Shown here: piece by piece, positions 35,930-45,090 of the stretch
Numbering within the stretch: the stretch's first letter is position 1
Layout: each line of letters begins with the position of its first letter
Assembly: GCF_006385255.1 (NCBI RefSeq)
Contig: NZ_VFJE01000054.1
Coordinates: 372,001-436,000, forward strand
Reading direction: 5' to 3'
From: Flavobacterium microcysteis
GTDB taxonomy: Bacteria > Bacteroidota > Bacteroidia > Flavobacteriales > Flavobacteriaceae
Length of the DNA stretch: 64,000 nt
The notes under the pieces: model-generated
Database searches by the model: none
Told to the model about the DNA's origin: nothing
The model's input: only the letters and a program-made list of their open reading frames with translations
Made by a program: the position numbers and the translations under genes

Positions 35930-36859
35930 TTACCGCCTTTTTAATACTAGGAATAACACAAGTAATACTATAACAGTAGGAATTAAAATCAGGCAATAAA
36001 CTGTCCAATGAGAGTAGCGAAAAACATCTAAAAACGTTACTTTAATTCTTTTTTGATCCAAATCCTTAATTTTAGATTCTAAGATTTTGAATTGTTGCTT
36101 TTGTGCAATTACAAGATATTCGACACTATCTCTTTTTGAACTTATAACATCTAATTGATCAGCTATTTTCTTTTCCTCAATATTGATTTGAAGCATTGCA
36201 GAGTCCTTCTGTCTGACTAGGTCTCCTTTGACCAATTCAATTTGTTTAGTATGTATTAAATAATCAACTTGAGCATTTTTTAGCGTCGATTCAGATTCTA
36301 GCAAACTAGTTTTTGCCTCTGCAAGTTTCTCTTGGGATTCTTGGTATCTTTCAAGCGTAGACTGTACTGTAATTGCGTTGAATAAGGTCCCTCCAAAAAT
36401 TAAAACAACATTCACAATAGTTGCTATAGTTAGAATCTTCAGGAAAGGAAAACTCACGCTAGTCGACTGAGGATTATTCGTAATTAAAGATTCAGGAGTA
36501 ATAAAATTCACATCAATTGAAAACGTAGAATCTGGAACAGCCTTCTGGATACGATGTGAAACTATGTGTTTAAGCAACCGAGAACAATATTCCCCAAATG
36601 AAATGGCATCCGCAATTGTTCCTATAGTTTCTATAATCACCCAACCACTAGCAAGTATGCTACCTTTCCTAAAGGAAAGTTTTACTTCAATTTTTGCTAG
36701 CTCAAGAACTTTCCGTGCTTCTTCCTCGATTTCCTTACTTAGTGAACTACTATTGTCATTTAAGTCTTGAAGCATTTTGTCTTGGTCATCTTTGTAAAAT
36801 GCTTTTTCTGTAGTATAAATTTCACCTGAAATTTCGAAAATAAATCTTGTTTTGGACAT
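35930..36859 (-). CDS. Membrane-anchored coiled-coil protein, unknown function
   Basis: 309 aa with no recognised family. Residues 1-140 are a soluble domain with a K-L-S-F-R-K-G-S strand and a following hydrophobic helix (SGWVIIETIGTIADAISFG). A membrane helix lies near 145-165, a long coiled coil (about 170-275, rich in Glu, Lys, Gln and Ser), and a second membrane helix at the very end (YCLILIPTVIVLLVLFLVL) before KRR. The gene stands alone, in AT-rich surroundings. The layout of a small N-terminal domain fused to a membrane anchor is seen in signalling and conflict systems, but this is only a resemblance. Confidence 0.65.
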   Translation of the reverse strand: MSKTRFIFEISGEIYTTEKAFYKDDQDKMLQDLNDNSSSLSKEIEEEARKVLELAKIEVKLSFRKGSILASGWVIIETIGTIADAISFGEYCSRLLKHIVSHRIQKAVPDSTFSIDVNFITPESLITNNPQSTSVSFPFLKILTIATIVNVVLIFGGTLFNAITVQSTLERYQESQEKLAEAKTSLLESESTLKNAQVDYLIHTKQIELVKGDLVRQKDSAMLQINIEEKKIADQLDVISSKRDSVEYLVIAQKQQFKILESKIKDLDQKRIKVTFLDVFRYSHWTVYCLILIPTVIVLLVLFLVLKRR

Positions 36860-37069
36860 AATAGTTTATTTAAATTTTTTGCTAACGATTCAGAGCTTTG
36901 GTGTTCAAGCTGATAACCGACTCACGAAAGCTGATATTATTAAAGTTCAATAAAAAAAACAAACACCCTCACAATAAATAAACAATATTAGAAAAAGAAT
37001 ACTAAAAAATATCTCATATATTTTATTACTTGTCCTGATAATTTGCTTGTTTTTTAGGGTTCAACTATT

Positions 37070-38635
37070 TTATTCCACCATAATCTTTTTCGTAACCTCT
37101 CCTCTGTCTGTCTTTACTTGAAGAAAATAAACCCCTTTAGGAAGTTCGGAAACTGAAATTGAATTTTCTTTTGTAGTGCGTTTAAGTTGTCCAAGCAAAC
37201 CGTAAAGCGATAACTGTACCAGGTTGGAATCTGCACCTGTATCTACAAAAACACGTTCTGAGACGGGATTGGGATAGACGCTGATACTTTTAGATAAAAA
37301 ATCGTCTGTACCCAAAGGATTTGCGAGTTTTACCACCCAGTAATCAAAACCGCCGTGATTTCCGGAAACATCACCATCATTAGATTTTGAATATCCTGCC
37401 AATATATATCCTAAATCTGTTGTTTGCTGTATAGAATGGGCACCATCTGACGCATTGGGAATAGCGTTAAATCCTTCCTGACCGCTACCTCCCAAAGCTT
37501 TTTGCCATTGGATAACTCCCTGACTGCTGAGTTTTACAATCCAATAATTCATATATCCATTATTTCCGGAAACATCGCCGTCGTTACTCGTGACATATCC
37601 AAGTACTATATAGCCTCCATCTGCTGTCTGCTGTACAGATTGTGCAAGATCATTGCCATAGCCTCCCAATGCTTTCTTCCATTGTATAGCCCCTGTACTG
37701 CTCAACTTCACTACCCAATAATCATCATAAAAGGGACCATGGAAACCAGAACCTGTAATATCTCCATCCTGTGAATACACATGTCCTGCAACGATATATC
37801 CTCCATCAGTGGTTTGAACAATAGAAGTAAGTATATCCGTGCCGGTTCCTCCATATGTTTTTTTCCATTGGATTTCCTGTATATCATTCACTTTCACTAC
37901 CCAATAATCAATAGTACCATGATTTCCAGAAACATCGCCATCAATAGACGAAGTATAGCCACCCACGACATAACCTCCATCTGTCGTTGGCTGTACAGCA
38001 CGGGCGTATTCATAGCTTTGCCCTCCAAAACATCGGTTCCAATCTAAGTTGCCGGTTGAAGTCAGCTTTACCACCCAGTAGTCGGCTGCTCCCCTGTTTC
38101 CAATAATATCACCGGTATTTTCAGATAAGGTGTAACCTCCTACAATATAACCTCCATCTGCCATCTGCCTAACGGAAGTGGCAGCATCAATATGACGTCC
38201 GCCAAATGTTTTCTGCCATTGGATAGCACCTGCATTATCAAGTTTTATTACCCATGCATCACTATTGCCTTGGTTTCTTGTAACATCTCCATCATTAGAA
38301 TAAGTAGTTCCAGCAATAACATAACCTCCATCCGCCGTTTGCTGAACATAACTGGCTACTTCATTTCCGGAACCGCCTAATGTTCTGCTCCAGGCTACTG
38401 TACCTGTTGCGGTCAGTTTTACTACCCAGATATCGTCTCCGCCATGATTGCCGGAAACATCACCATCATTGGAAGAAGTATATCCTGCAACAATATAACC
38501 TCCGTCTGCCGTTTGCTGAACGGAGTTCGCATAATCATTACCGGAGCCGCCCAATGATTTTTGCCATTGTATTACCGGCGCTTGTGCCATGCACAAAAAA
38601 GGGAAAAATAAAAAGTAGAAATGTTTCATACGCAT
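37070..38635 (-). CDS. Secreted repeat protein, T9SS cargo
   Basis: 521 aa. A short signal peptide (MRMKHFYFLFFPFLCMAQA) precedes about seven tandem repeats of 55-65 residues, each with the core pattern W-x-K-x-[LFY]-G-G ... VQQT-[AT]-DGGYI-V-[AG]-G-[YH] ... DGDV-S-G-N-H-G ... D-[YI]-WVVKL, between residues about 22 and 430. The repeats look like bladed beta-propeller units. The last 75 residues are a type A T9SS signal (SVYPNPVSERVFV ... LPKGVYFLQV). Very similar repeats at DNA level suggest recent duplication. Probably surface-bound or secreted; ligand unknown. Confidence 0.88.
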   Translation of the reverse strand: MRMKHFYFLFFPFLCMAQAPVIQWQKSLGGSGNDYANSVQQTADGGYIVAGYTSSNDGDVSGNHGGDDIWVVKLTATGTVAWSRTLGGSGNEVASYVQQTADGGYVIAGTTYSNDGDVTRNQGNSDAWVIKLDNAGAIQWQKTFGGRHIDAATSVRQMADGGYIVGGYTLSENTGDIIGNRGAADYWVVKLTSTGNLDWNRCFGGQSYEYARAVQPTTDGGYVVGGYTSSIDGDVSGNHGTIDYWVVKVNDIQEIQWKKTYGGTGTDILTSIVQTTDGGYIVAGHVYSQDGDITGSGFHGPFYDDYWVVKLSSTGAIQWKKALGGYGNDLAQSVQQTADGGYIVLGYVTSNDGDVSGNNGYMNYWIVKLSSQGVIQWQKALGGSGQEGFNAIPNASDGAHSIQQTTDLGYILAGYSKSNDGDVSGNHGGFDYWVVKLANPLGTDDFLSKSISVYPNPVSERVFVDTGADSNLVQLSLYGLLGQLKRTTKENSISVSELPKGVYFLQVKTDRGEVTKKIMVE

Positions 38636-38862
38636 AATGTTTTTAAAAAAGTCTAGCTATATTTTTTATAATCCATATCATTGTGTATCAAAAGTGTATG
38701 TAAAATTTTAGTTAAATATAAACAAATATTTTCTCTGTCGTTTTCCTGTGTTGGAATAAAGCGTCTGACTACCTTTCTTAGACAATCAGAATTATTTATG
38801 TCCTCAAAATTTTACGTCAGACCAATATCTTTTATACTTTTATAACCGTTAAACAATTCCTC

Positions 38863-39348
38863 ATGCGCCAAAAACCAGAACAGAAAAGCTATACTCCGGA
38901 AGAAATCACCAAAAAGGCCGAAGTCTATTGTGCCTATCAGGAGCGCTGTCATGAGGAAATTCTACAAAAACTAAAAACACTTACTTCTTCCCAGTCCACT
39001 ATCGACACCATAATCGTACATCTTATTGAAAATAACTTTCTCAATGAAGAACGTTTTGCCTGTAGTTTTGCTCGTGGAAAGCACCGAATCAAACATTGGG
39101 GAAAAATCAGGATCATTAATGAACTGAAATTTAGAAACATCTCGAAATACAATATCGAAACTGCACTAAAAGAAATTGCAGACGAATATCTCGATACTTT
39201 TCATTTTTCTGCTGAAAAATTCTGGGATACGATTTCCGAAAAAGACACTCTTAAAAAGCGAAAAAAATTCTGCGACTTTTTCCTTCGAAAAGGATTCGAA
39301 AGTAACCTCATTTACGAAAAAGCAATCGAGTTAGAAAAATTAGGATAA
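38863..39348 (+). CDS. recX: Regulatory protein RecX
   Basis: 161 aa, the normal size for RecX, an inhibitor of RecA filament growth. The all-helical family pattern is present: a first repeat with YCAYQERCHEEILQKL, then the hallmark L-x-x-N-x-[FL]-x-[ND]-E-x-R-[FY]-A motif (LIENNFLNEERFACSFARGK), followed by KHWGKIRIINELK and later repeats with the LRKGFESNLIYEKA motif. There is no recA beside it in the window. The start is the first ATG in frame, 4 residues before the basic stretch. Confidence 0.9.
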   Translation: MRQKPEQKSYTPEEITKKAEVYCAYQERCHEEILQKLKTLTSSQSTIDTIIVHLIENNFLNEERFACSFARGKHRIKHWGKIRIINELKFRNISKYNIETALKEIADEYLDTFHFSAEKFWDTISEKDTLKKRKKFCDFFLRKGFESNLIYEKAIELEKLG

Positions 39349-39372
39349 CCTCTTATTTCTTCATTTTCATAG

Positions 39373-39417
39373 CATTTTTTACGAAAAACAAGTTTTTTCT
39401 TACATTTTTTACGAAAA
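39373..39417. repeat. Direct repeat of CATTTTTTACGAAAA upstream of T9SS gene
   Basis: The 15-nt unit occurs at 39373-39387 and 39403-39417, 30 nt apart. The right copy runs into the palindrome at 39411-39426. This fits a double binding site or a small duplication. Confidence 0.5.
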
Positions 39418-39426
39418 CGTTTTCGT
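39411..39426. promoter_or_regulatory. LacI-family-like operator palindrome
   Basis: ACGAAAACGTTTTCGT is a perfect 16-bp palindrome with the central CG of LacI/PurR-type operators (PurR sites read ACGCAAACGTTTGCGT). It lies 74 nt upstream of a promoter-like pair at 39500-39526. Confidence 0.45.
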
Positions 39427-39499
39427 TGATTTCTGCATTTCGCCGATGAAAAAATACACGTCATCGAAAACCTGAAAAATAGGCCTTTGAAAGCTTCTT

Positions 39500-39526
39500 T
39501 TGATAGATATACCGGACATACATTTG
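39500..39526 (+). promoter_or_regulatory. Promoter for large T9SS cargo gene
   Basis: A TTG (39500-39502, inside TTTTG) stands 16 nt before TACATTTG (39519-39526), close to the usual Bacteroidota -33/-7 arrangement, 32 nt before the start codon. Confidence 0.55.
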
Positions 39527-39558
39527 CCCTACCCTATCAGAATAATACCACTTGACCT

Positions 39559-42500
39559 ATGAAAAAAATAGCTTTGTTACTTGTTTTATTACTACCAGTT
39601 TTTGGTTTTTCACAAACAACTTTAGTACGTTGGGATGGCGCAAATAAAACTGCTGCACCATACATAACAGCATCCAATATTTCAGCTGGAAACATCACAG
39701 GATCGAATGTAGATTTTATGGTTGACAACTGGGGTAACAATGGAAATGCATTCAACACGGCTCAATGGCCTTCTGCAACAACTCCTGATTATTCAAAATA
39801 TGTTCAGATGTCGATTTCTGCTAACAGCGGAAACAAAATCGATTTGAACCAATTCAATTTTGAATACCAAAACTATGACAACAATGGTCCTAGCAGAATG
39901 CAGGTATACTATTCAAAAGATGCAAGCTTCCCTTCAAACGGAACTGTATTAGCTACTAACAACAGCTTGGTTACTTCAAATACAAACTTTAATTCTGTAT
40001 CTGTTCCATTGACAGGAATAACTGTACAATCTGGCGAGACAGTTTATATCAGAATAACATTTTACGGAAGAACTAATGGATGGTCTGGTGCAAGAATCAG
40101 AATAAAACACGGTTATAACGACAGTGCACCTTCTTCTCATAATGCTTTAGGTCCGGTAATAACAGGAACTGTTGCACCGGTTTGTACACCGCAAGGAAAT
40201 CCATCAGTTTCACCTAACGGTTCTTGGAATGGTTATGTTTACTCTTACTCAGGAACTCCTGCCGCTACAACTTATTTAGGGTATGTTACAGAAAATGAAA
40301 CTTTTGACAGAAATATAGGTAGTGGTGCTGTAGCTGGATTGACAACAGTTCTTTGCCAACAGCCAACTGATAATTTCTATACTGTATACAAAATGACTAA
40401 AAGTTTCCCTGCTGGAACATATACTTTTACAGTTGGTGGAGATGACGGTTACAGATTAAAAATTAACGGAGAATCAGGATATTCTATCGCAGACTGGACT
40501 GACCACGGATATACATCAGGTTCAACTACAAAAACGTTCGCATCTGCAACAAATGTAACTTTCGTATTGGAGTATTATGAAAAAACGGGAGATTCACAGG
40601 TATCTTTCAGCTATACTTGTGCTAATTCACCAACAGCTCCAACAACATTAACTTCAAATGCAACTAACAATACTATCTGTTCTGGTAATTCAGTTACTTT
40701 AACAGCTGGTGGTGGAAGTGTAAACACAAGTACTTATGAGTGGGGAACAGGAACAACTGTAGGTTCAAACGTTATTTCTGGTACAGGTGCTTCAATCACT
40801 GTTTCACCGACTGCAACAACTACATACTGGGTTAGAAGAAAAGGTGCTGCTCCATGTAATTTTACAACTACAGGAATGACATTGCAAATTACTGTGGCTA
40901 CAGGAACTGCAGTAGCTCCAACATCAATCACAGGAGTTCTTACATTGTGTGCTGGTGGATCAACTACATTGACTGCTAACGGAGGTTCGGGTTCAACATA
41001 CCAATGGGGAACAGGAACTGCAATAGGTTCAAACATTATTTCTGGTTCAGGAGTTTCAATCACTGTTTCTCCTAGCGCTACAACAACATACTGGGTTAGA
41101 AGAATCAACTCTACACCATGTTCTACACCAACAGGTGGCGTAACAGTAGAGGTAAAGATAACAACACCTTCTGGAGACCCAACAGTATTTGGAAACAATT
41201 CATGGAATGTATATGGTTATAATGTTGGAAGCATGACTCCTGCATTAGCAGATTATGCTGGATACTATACACAGAACACTTTAGGATTGAACACACAAGA
41301 CATGGCCAACAACGGTTGGAATAAAGAAACCTCTCCATCTTCTTCAGCAGGATGGAACGGATGTTCTGTTCGTGTTGACGATTTCACTATGATTCATAAA
41401 AGAAAAGGATTCACTTGCGGAAAATACCAACTTTCTATGGACAATTGGGATGATGAAACAAGAGTTTATGTTAATGGAACGATTGTATTTAACAACGCTG
41501 GATGGAGTGGTGAAAACCCTACACCAACTGTAGTAGGAACCTATGCTCTTAACAGCAACTCAACTATTGAAGTAATCACAAGAGAAGTAAACGGTTCTGC
41601 TAACGTAAAACTATCTTTAACTCCAATCAATGCTGTTTATAACGGAACTTCTTGGAGTACTTCTCCTGATGGAGCTGCAATCATAGTAGATGGTGATTTG
41701 CAATTGAACAGTAATCTTGATGTTTGTTCTTGTAAAGTAAACACGAACAAAACTCTAAAAGTAAATTCTGGTGTAAACCTGATTGTACAAAATGAATTAG
41801 TTGTTGCTCCAACTGCGAACGTTATCGTAGAAAATAATGCAAGCCTTATACAAGTTAATGACAACGCTGCAAACAGCGGAAAAATAACAGTAAAAAGAAA
41901 CACAACTCCTGTTACTCGTTACGACTTTACATACTGGTCGTCTCCTGTAGCTGCTGCTGACTGGACATTACGTGATTTGTCTCCAAACACATTAGCTGAC
42001 AAATACCTGAGCTACAATGCTGCTGGAAACGGATGGGTTACTGAAATGAACGGAACTACAGCTATGCAAACAGGAAAAGGATATATTGTTAGAGCTCCTC
42101 AACAATATTCACTTACAGCTCCGGTTATTTTTGAAACAAAATTCCTTGGAGCTCCAAATAACGGAGTTAAAAAAATCGATACGAAGATAGGGGCAACGTT
42201 AAAATCAAACTTAATCGGAAATCCATACCCATCAGCTATCAGCGCAGATAAATTCTACGAGGCAAACAAAGGTCTTATTAAAGGAACATTCTATTTCTGG
42301 ACACATAATATTGCTGTAAGCTCAACTCCTGATGCTAACGGAATATACAACTATAATCCTGCAAGCTACGTTTCTTACAATGCAACTGGAGCAACAGGTA
42401 GTGGAGACACAAACAACTGTACGACTTGTGGAAATACTCCATCAAACAAGTTCAAAGGAAATATTGCATCTGGTCAAGGATTTTTCGTAGAAGGAAAAGC

Positions 42501-43305
42501 TAGTGGTGAGATTATTTTCAACAATGCAATGAGAGTAACTCAAACTGCTGGTAACGGACAATTCTACAGAAACAGCAACGCTAACGCTACTCAAAGCAGC
42601 GAAGACGGAAATGGAAATGGAGAGATTGTTATTGAGAAAAACAGATTGTGGTTGAATATCACAAATGCAGCAGGTGCTTACAATGAAATTCTTGTAGGTT
42701 ATGTTACAGGAGCAACAAACAACATGGATGATGCTTACGACGGAATAACATACGCTTCTGGAACTGCTCTTTATTCTTTGCTTGATACTAACAAATTGGT
42801 TATCCAAGGTAGATCATTACCATTCAGCACTGCAGATGTTGTTCCATTAGGATTTATGGCTGCTACTGCTGGTGATTACAGCATCGGAATTGAAAGCGTT
42901 GACGGTTTGTTTGAAGATCAAAAAGTTTTCTTGATAGACAGATTGACAAACACAGTACACAACATCAAGAATGACAGATACTATTTCTCAACTGCAGCCG
43001 GAACTTTCAATTCAAGATTTGAAATCCGTTATGTAAATGAAGCTCTAGGAATTGATACTCCTAAAGTAAATGCAAATGATATCATCGTGTACAAAAAAGG
43101 TGATCAGATTGCCATCAAAGCAGATAATTTCACAATTGACACTGTTCAGATTCTTGATTTGACAGGTAAAGAAATCTTCTTCAAAAAAGGAGTTAACAAT
43201 AACGAATTCACAACTACAGGAATCAACGTAGGAACTCAAGTAGTTGTAGCAAAAATAACTTTGGATGACAACCAAACAGTTTCCAAAAAAGTCATCATGA
43301 ATTAA
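39559..43305 (+). CDS. Large multidomain secreted protein, T9SS cargo
   Basis: 1248 aa. After a signal peptide (MKKIALLLVLLLPVFGFSQ) there is a beta-sandwich region (about 20-210), a PA14-like domain (about 235-355, with GDDGYRLKINGE), two tandem and nearly identical Ig-like domains (about 360-450 and 450-540, both with VTLTA/TTLTA ... W-G-T-G-T ... TTTYWVRR), a second PA14-like region (about 545-690), a long beta-rich part, and a type A-like T9SS C-terminal signal (about 1165-1248). PA14 domains often bind carbohydrates, so adhesion or polysaccharide binding is plausible. No catalytic motif was found. Confidence 0.85.
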   Translation: MKKIALLLVLLLPVFGFSQTTLVRWDGANKTAAPYITASNISAGNITGSNVDFMVDNWGNNGNAFNTAQWPSATTPDYSKYVQMSISANSGNKIDLNQFNFEYQNYDNNGPSRMQVYYSKDASFPSNGTVLATNNSLVTSNTNFNSVSVPLTGITVQSGETVYIRITFYGRTNGWSGARIRIKHGYNDSAPSSHNALGPVITGTVAPVCTPQGNPSVSPNGSWNGYVYSYSGTPAATTYLGYVTENETFDRNIGSGAVAGLTTVLCQQPTDNFYTVYKMTKSFPAGTYTFTVGGDDGYRLKINGESGYSIADWTDHGYTSGSTTKTFASATNVTFVLEYYEKTGDSQVSFSYTCANSPTAPTTLTSNATNNTICSGNSVTLTAGGGSVNTSTYEWGTGTTVGSNVISGTGASITVSPTATTTYWVRRKGAAPCNFTTTGMTLQITVATGTAVAPTSITGVLTLCAGGSTTLTANGGSGSTYQWGTGTAIGSNIISGSGVSITVSPSATTTYWVRRINSTPCSTPTGGVTVEVKITTPSGDPTVFGNNSWNVYGYNVGSMTPALADYAGYYTQNTLGLNTQDMANNGWNKETSPSSSAGWNGCSVRVDDFTMIHKRKGFTCGKYQLSMDNWDDETRVYVNGTIVFNNAGWSGENPTPTVVGTYALNSNSTIEVITREVNGSANVKLSLTPINAVYNGTSWSTSPDGAAIIVDGDLQLNSNLDVCSCKVNTNKTLKVNSGVNLIVQNELVVAPTANVIVENNASLIQVNDNAANSGKITVKRNTTPVTRYDFTYWSSPVAAADWTLRDLSPNTLADKYLSYNAAGNGWVTEMNGTTAMQTGKGYIVRAPQQYSLTAPVIFETKFLGAPNNGVKKIDTKIGATLKSNLIGNPYPSAISADKFYEANKGLIKGTFYFWTHNIAVSSTPDANGIYNYNPASYVSYNATGATGSGDTNNCTTCGNTPSNKFKGNIASGQGFFVEGKASGEIIFNNAMRVTQTAGNGQFYRNSNANATQSSEDGNGNGEIVIEKNRLWLNITNAAGAYNEILVGYVTGATNNMDDAYDGITYASGTALYSLLDTNKLVIQGRSLPFSTADVVPLGFMAATAGDYSIGIESVDGLFEDQKVFLIDRLTNTVHNIKNDRYYFSTAAGTFNSRFEIRYVNEALGIDTPKVNANDIIVYKKGDQIAIKADNFTIDTVQILDLTGKEIFFKKGVNNNEFTTTGINVGTQVVVAKITLDDNQTVSKKVIMN

Positions 43306-43325
43306 GACTAGATAATTCACATCAG

Positions 43326-43362
43326 AATCCCATAAGCAATATTCTTGTTTATGGGATTTTTT
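43326..43362 (+). terminator. Rho-independent terminator after large T9SS gene
   Basis: AATCCCATAA pairs with TTATGGGATT over a loop of about 12 nt and is followed by T6. It also faces the end of the convergent minus-strand biotin operon. Confidence 0.85.
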
Positions 43363-43386
43363 CGTTTAGAGTGACGTTTCTTAAAA

Positions 43387-43866
43387 CTACAACCAAACTT
43401 TTTCTTTTTCAGTTGCATCCAATATATCAATTCCAAGAGCTCTTTTAAAGTGATTTGCTACTTGGAAAGCATCGGTTTTATCATCAGTTTGGTAAAATGT
43501 GATGTATTTGTTTTTACTGTCGAATAGGTTCAGTAAAATAACTTCATTGGTAAAACTAGTAGTAGCGGTAATAAAATTAATTCTCTGGCTTTGCTTGGTC
43601 TTGAAAACCGAAACATATTCGAAATCGGGAAGTGATTTCCATGAGCCAAATTTTACACCAAAAACCGTAGTCAGCTTTCTATATTTTCTATTGTTCAGAT
43701 CAATTTCTGAACCTTCTGTAGCAACTAAAAACAAACCCATTGCCAAGAATATAATCGAAAAAACATTGCCTGTATAAACAAAAGCAAAAAAGGCAAGAAT
43801 AATTAATGAGAATCCAAAAAGCTGTTTCATAAACAACGTAGGTTTACTATAACTGATAATTTCCAT
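43387..43866 (-). CDS. Small membrane protein at end of biotin operon
   Basis: 159 aa. Two adjacent hydrophobic helices (about residues 14-34 and 36-54) form a hairpin, and the rest is a cytoplasmic beta-rich domain like PH-type or YcxB-type folds (FEYVSVFKTKQSQRINFIT). No motif reveals a function. It starts 8 nt after the ketosynthase stop, so it is the last gene of the bioD-bioA-ketosynthase transcript, but nothing in its sequence ties it to biotin. Confidence 0.65.
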   Translation of the reverse strand: MEIISYSKPTLFMKQLFGFSLIILAFFAFVYTGNVFSIIFLAMGLFLVATEGSEIDLNNRKYRKLTTVFGVKFGSWKSLPDFEYVSVFKTKQSQRINFITATTSFTNEVILLNLFDSKNKYITFYQTDDKTDAFQVANHFKRALGIDILDATEKEKVWL

Positions 43867-43874
43867 AAATTTAT

Positions 43875-45032
43875 TTAAGGTTTTACGATTAATATGCTGA
43901 CAGCATTGCCGCCAAAACCAACTGCATTAATTAGTACTTTATTGATTGGTTTTTTTTCTTTTTGGTTTTCCGTAAACGGCACCCCAATAAATTTTTGGTG
44001 CTGCATCATCAACAGAGCCATTTCAATACTCAACATTCCTGAAGCTCCAAAAGTATGCCCTATTTTCCATTTGTTGGTCGTCAGCATCGGAAAGTCATTT
44101 CCAAATAGCAATTCAATCGCTTTTAGTTCTGAAGAATCTCCTTTTATAGTTCCCGGCGCATGCATTACGATAGCGTCGATTTCATCAGGATGTATAGTTC
44201 CCAAAGCCATTTTCATCGACTTTTGGAAACATTGGGCTTCTGTAGAAATAGAAATGCTGTGCTCTAAAATTTCTGTCGCATAGCCAATTCCTTCAATATA
44301 AGCCAGGGCATTTTGCTTCTCTCCTATTTCAAGACAGGCAACAGATGCAGCTTCTCCTAAAACCATAGAATTTTGATTCTTTTCCATATCAAAAGCCCGG
44401 CATGGATATGTATCCTGACTCTTAGAGTAGATTTTCAAGGCATTCATCTGGGCGATAGTAAATGGCGTAAGTGGCGCCTCGCTCCCGCCTACCAAAAATT
44501 TTTCAGCCATACCAGAACGCAACCATGCAACACCATTAAGTACCGCATGCAAAGCCGTTGAGCATGTAATGGAATGTGAAATTTCCGGCCCACGGCTGTT
44601 AAGATCATGGGCTATCCATGAAGAAATGTTGCCCAAAGTAGTGGTTGGCGAAGCCAAAGTATGTGTTTTTCCTGTTTCCAGAAATTCTTGGAAATGCTTT
44701 TCAAACAATTGGGTAGACCCTCGTGAAGAACCAATGTTGATACCAAAATCATCGCCCTGTTTCCATCCTGAATTTTCAATAGCTTTTCGGGATGCCAAAA
44801 TAGCATATAAAACGGAATTATCAAGATTTTTATACTTACTCTCTGAGTCTTTCAACTTTGCAATTTCCTCTTTAAGATAGTCTGGAAGTACTGCCGCCAA
44901 TGCCTTTGTATTTCCTATCGGGTGTTCTGCAATTAGAGTTTCCTCGTTTAGATAATTCTGCCAGATCAGCTCCGGAGAATTTCCTAAAGGTGAAATAGAA
45001 GATAGGGACGTGATGGCTATTTTTTGAGACAA
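43875..45032 (-). CDS. Ketosynthase (KAS II-like) in the biotin operon
   Basis: 385 aa from a TTG at 45032, which places the start at the family's usual beginning (SQKIAITSLSSISPLG); a TTG at 45083 would add 17 residues. No in-frame ATG is available. The thiolase-fold condensing-enzyme triad is visible: Cys157 in SITCSTALHA, His291 in VMHAPGT, His326 in KIGHTFGASGM. Such enzymes elongate acyl-ACP with malonyl-ACP. The position, 7-58 nt after bioA, suggests it makes pimeloyl-type precursor for biotin, possibly in place of a dedicated pathway step, but that is inference; ordinary fatty-acid or other acyl synthesis is possible. Confidence 0.85.
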   Translation of the reverse strand: MSQKIAITSLSSISPLGNSPELIWQNYLNEETLIAEHPIGNTKALAAVLPDYLKEEIAKLKDSESKYKNLDNSVLYAILASRKAIENSGWKQGDDFGINIGSSRGSTQLFEKHFQEFLETGKTHTLASPTTTLGNISSWIAHDLNSRGPEISHSITCSTALHAVLNGVAWLRSGMAEKFLVGGSEAPLTPFTIAQMNALKIYSKSQDTYPCRAFDMEKNQNSMVLGEAASVACLEIGEKQNALAYIEGIGYATEILEHSISISTEAQCFQKSMKMALGTIHPDEIDAIVMHAPGTIKGDSSELKAIELLFGNDFPMLTTNKWKIGHTFGASGMLSIEMALLMMQHQKFIGVPFTENQKEKKPINKVLINAVGFGGNAVSILIVKP

Positions 45033-45090
45033 AACAGAATCATTATATTTCTGACAAGCAAACCTTGTCAAAATGGTTTTCAAAACAAAT

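Noticed and set aside
35811..36890. Integron attC sites around the lone membrane gene
   Set aside because: The inverted repeat lacks the GTTRRRY/RYYYAAC core pairs and the internal fold of attC sites, so only a plain inverted repeat is reported.
37070..38635. Regular repeats that could look like a CRISPR array
   Set aside because: The repeats are in-frame protein repeats of 165-195 nt with variable length and no short conserved repeat with unique spacers.
40734..41198. Antisense reading frame of 154 residues inside the large T9SS gene
   Set aside because: It lies fully within a well-supported gene and is Val/Pro/Glu-rich from reading the complement of a Thr/Gly/Ser-rich repeat.
43894..44283. 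Plus-strand reading frame opposite the ketosynthase gene
   Set aside because: The minus-strand frame carries the intact catalytic triad of the ketosynthase; the plus frame is a shadow.
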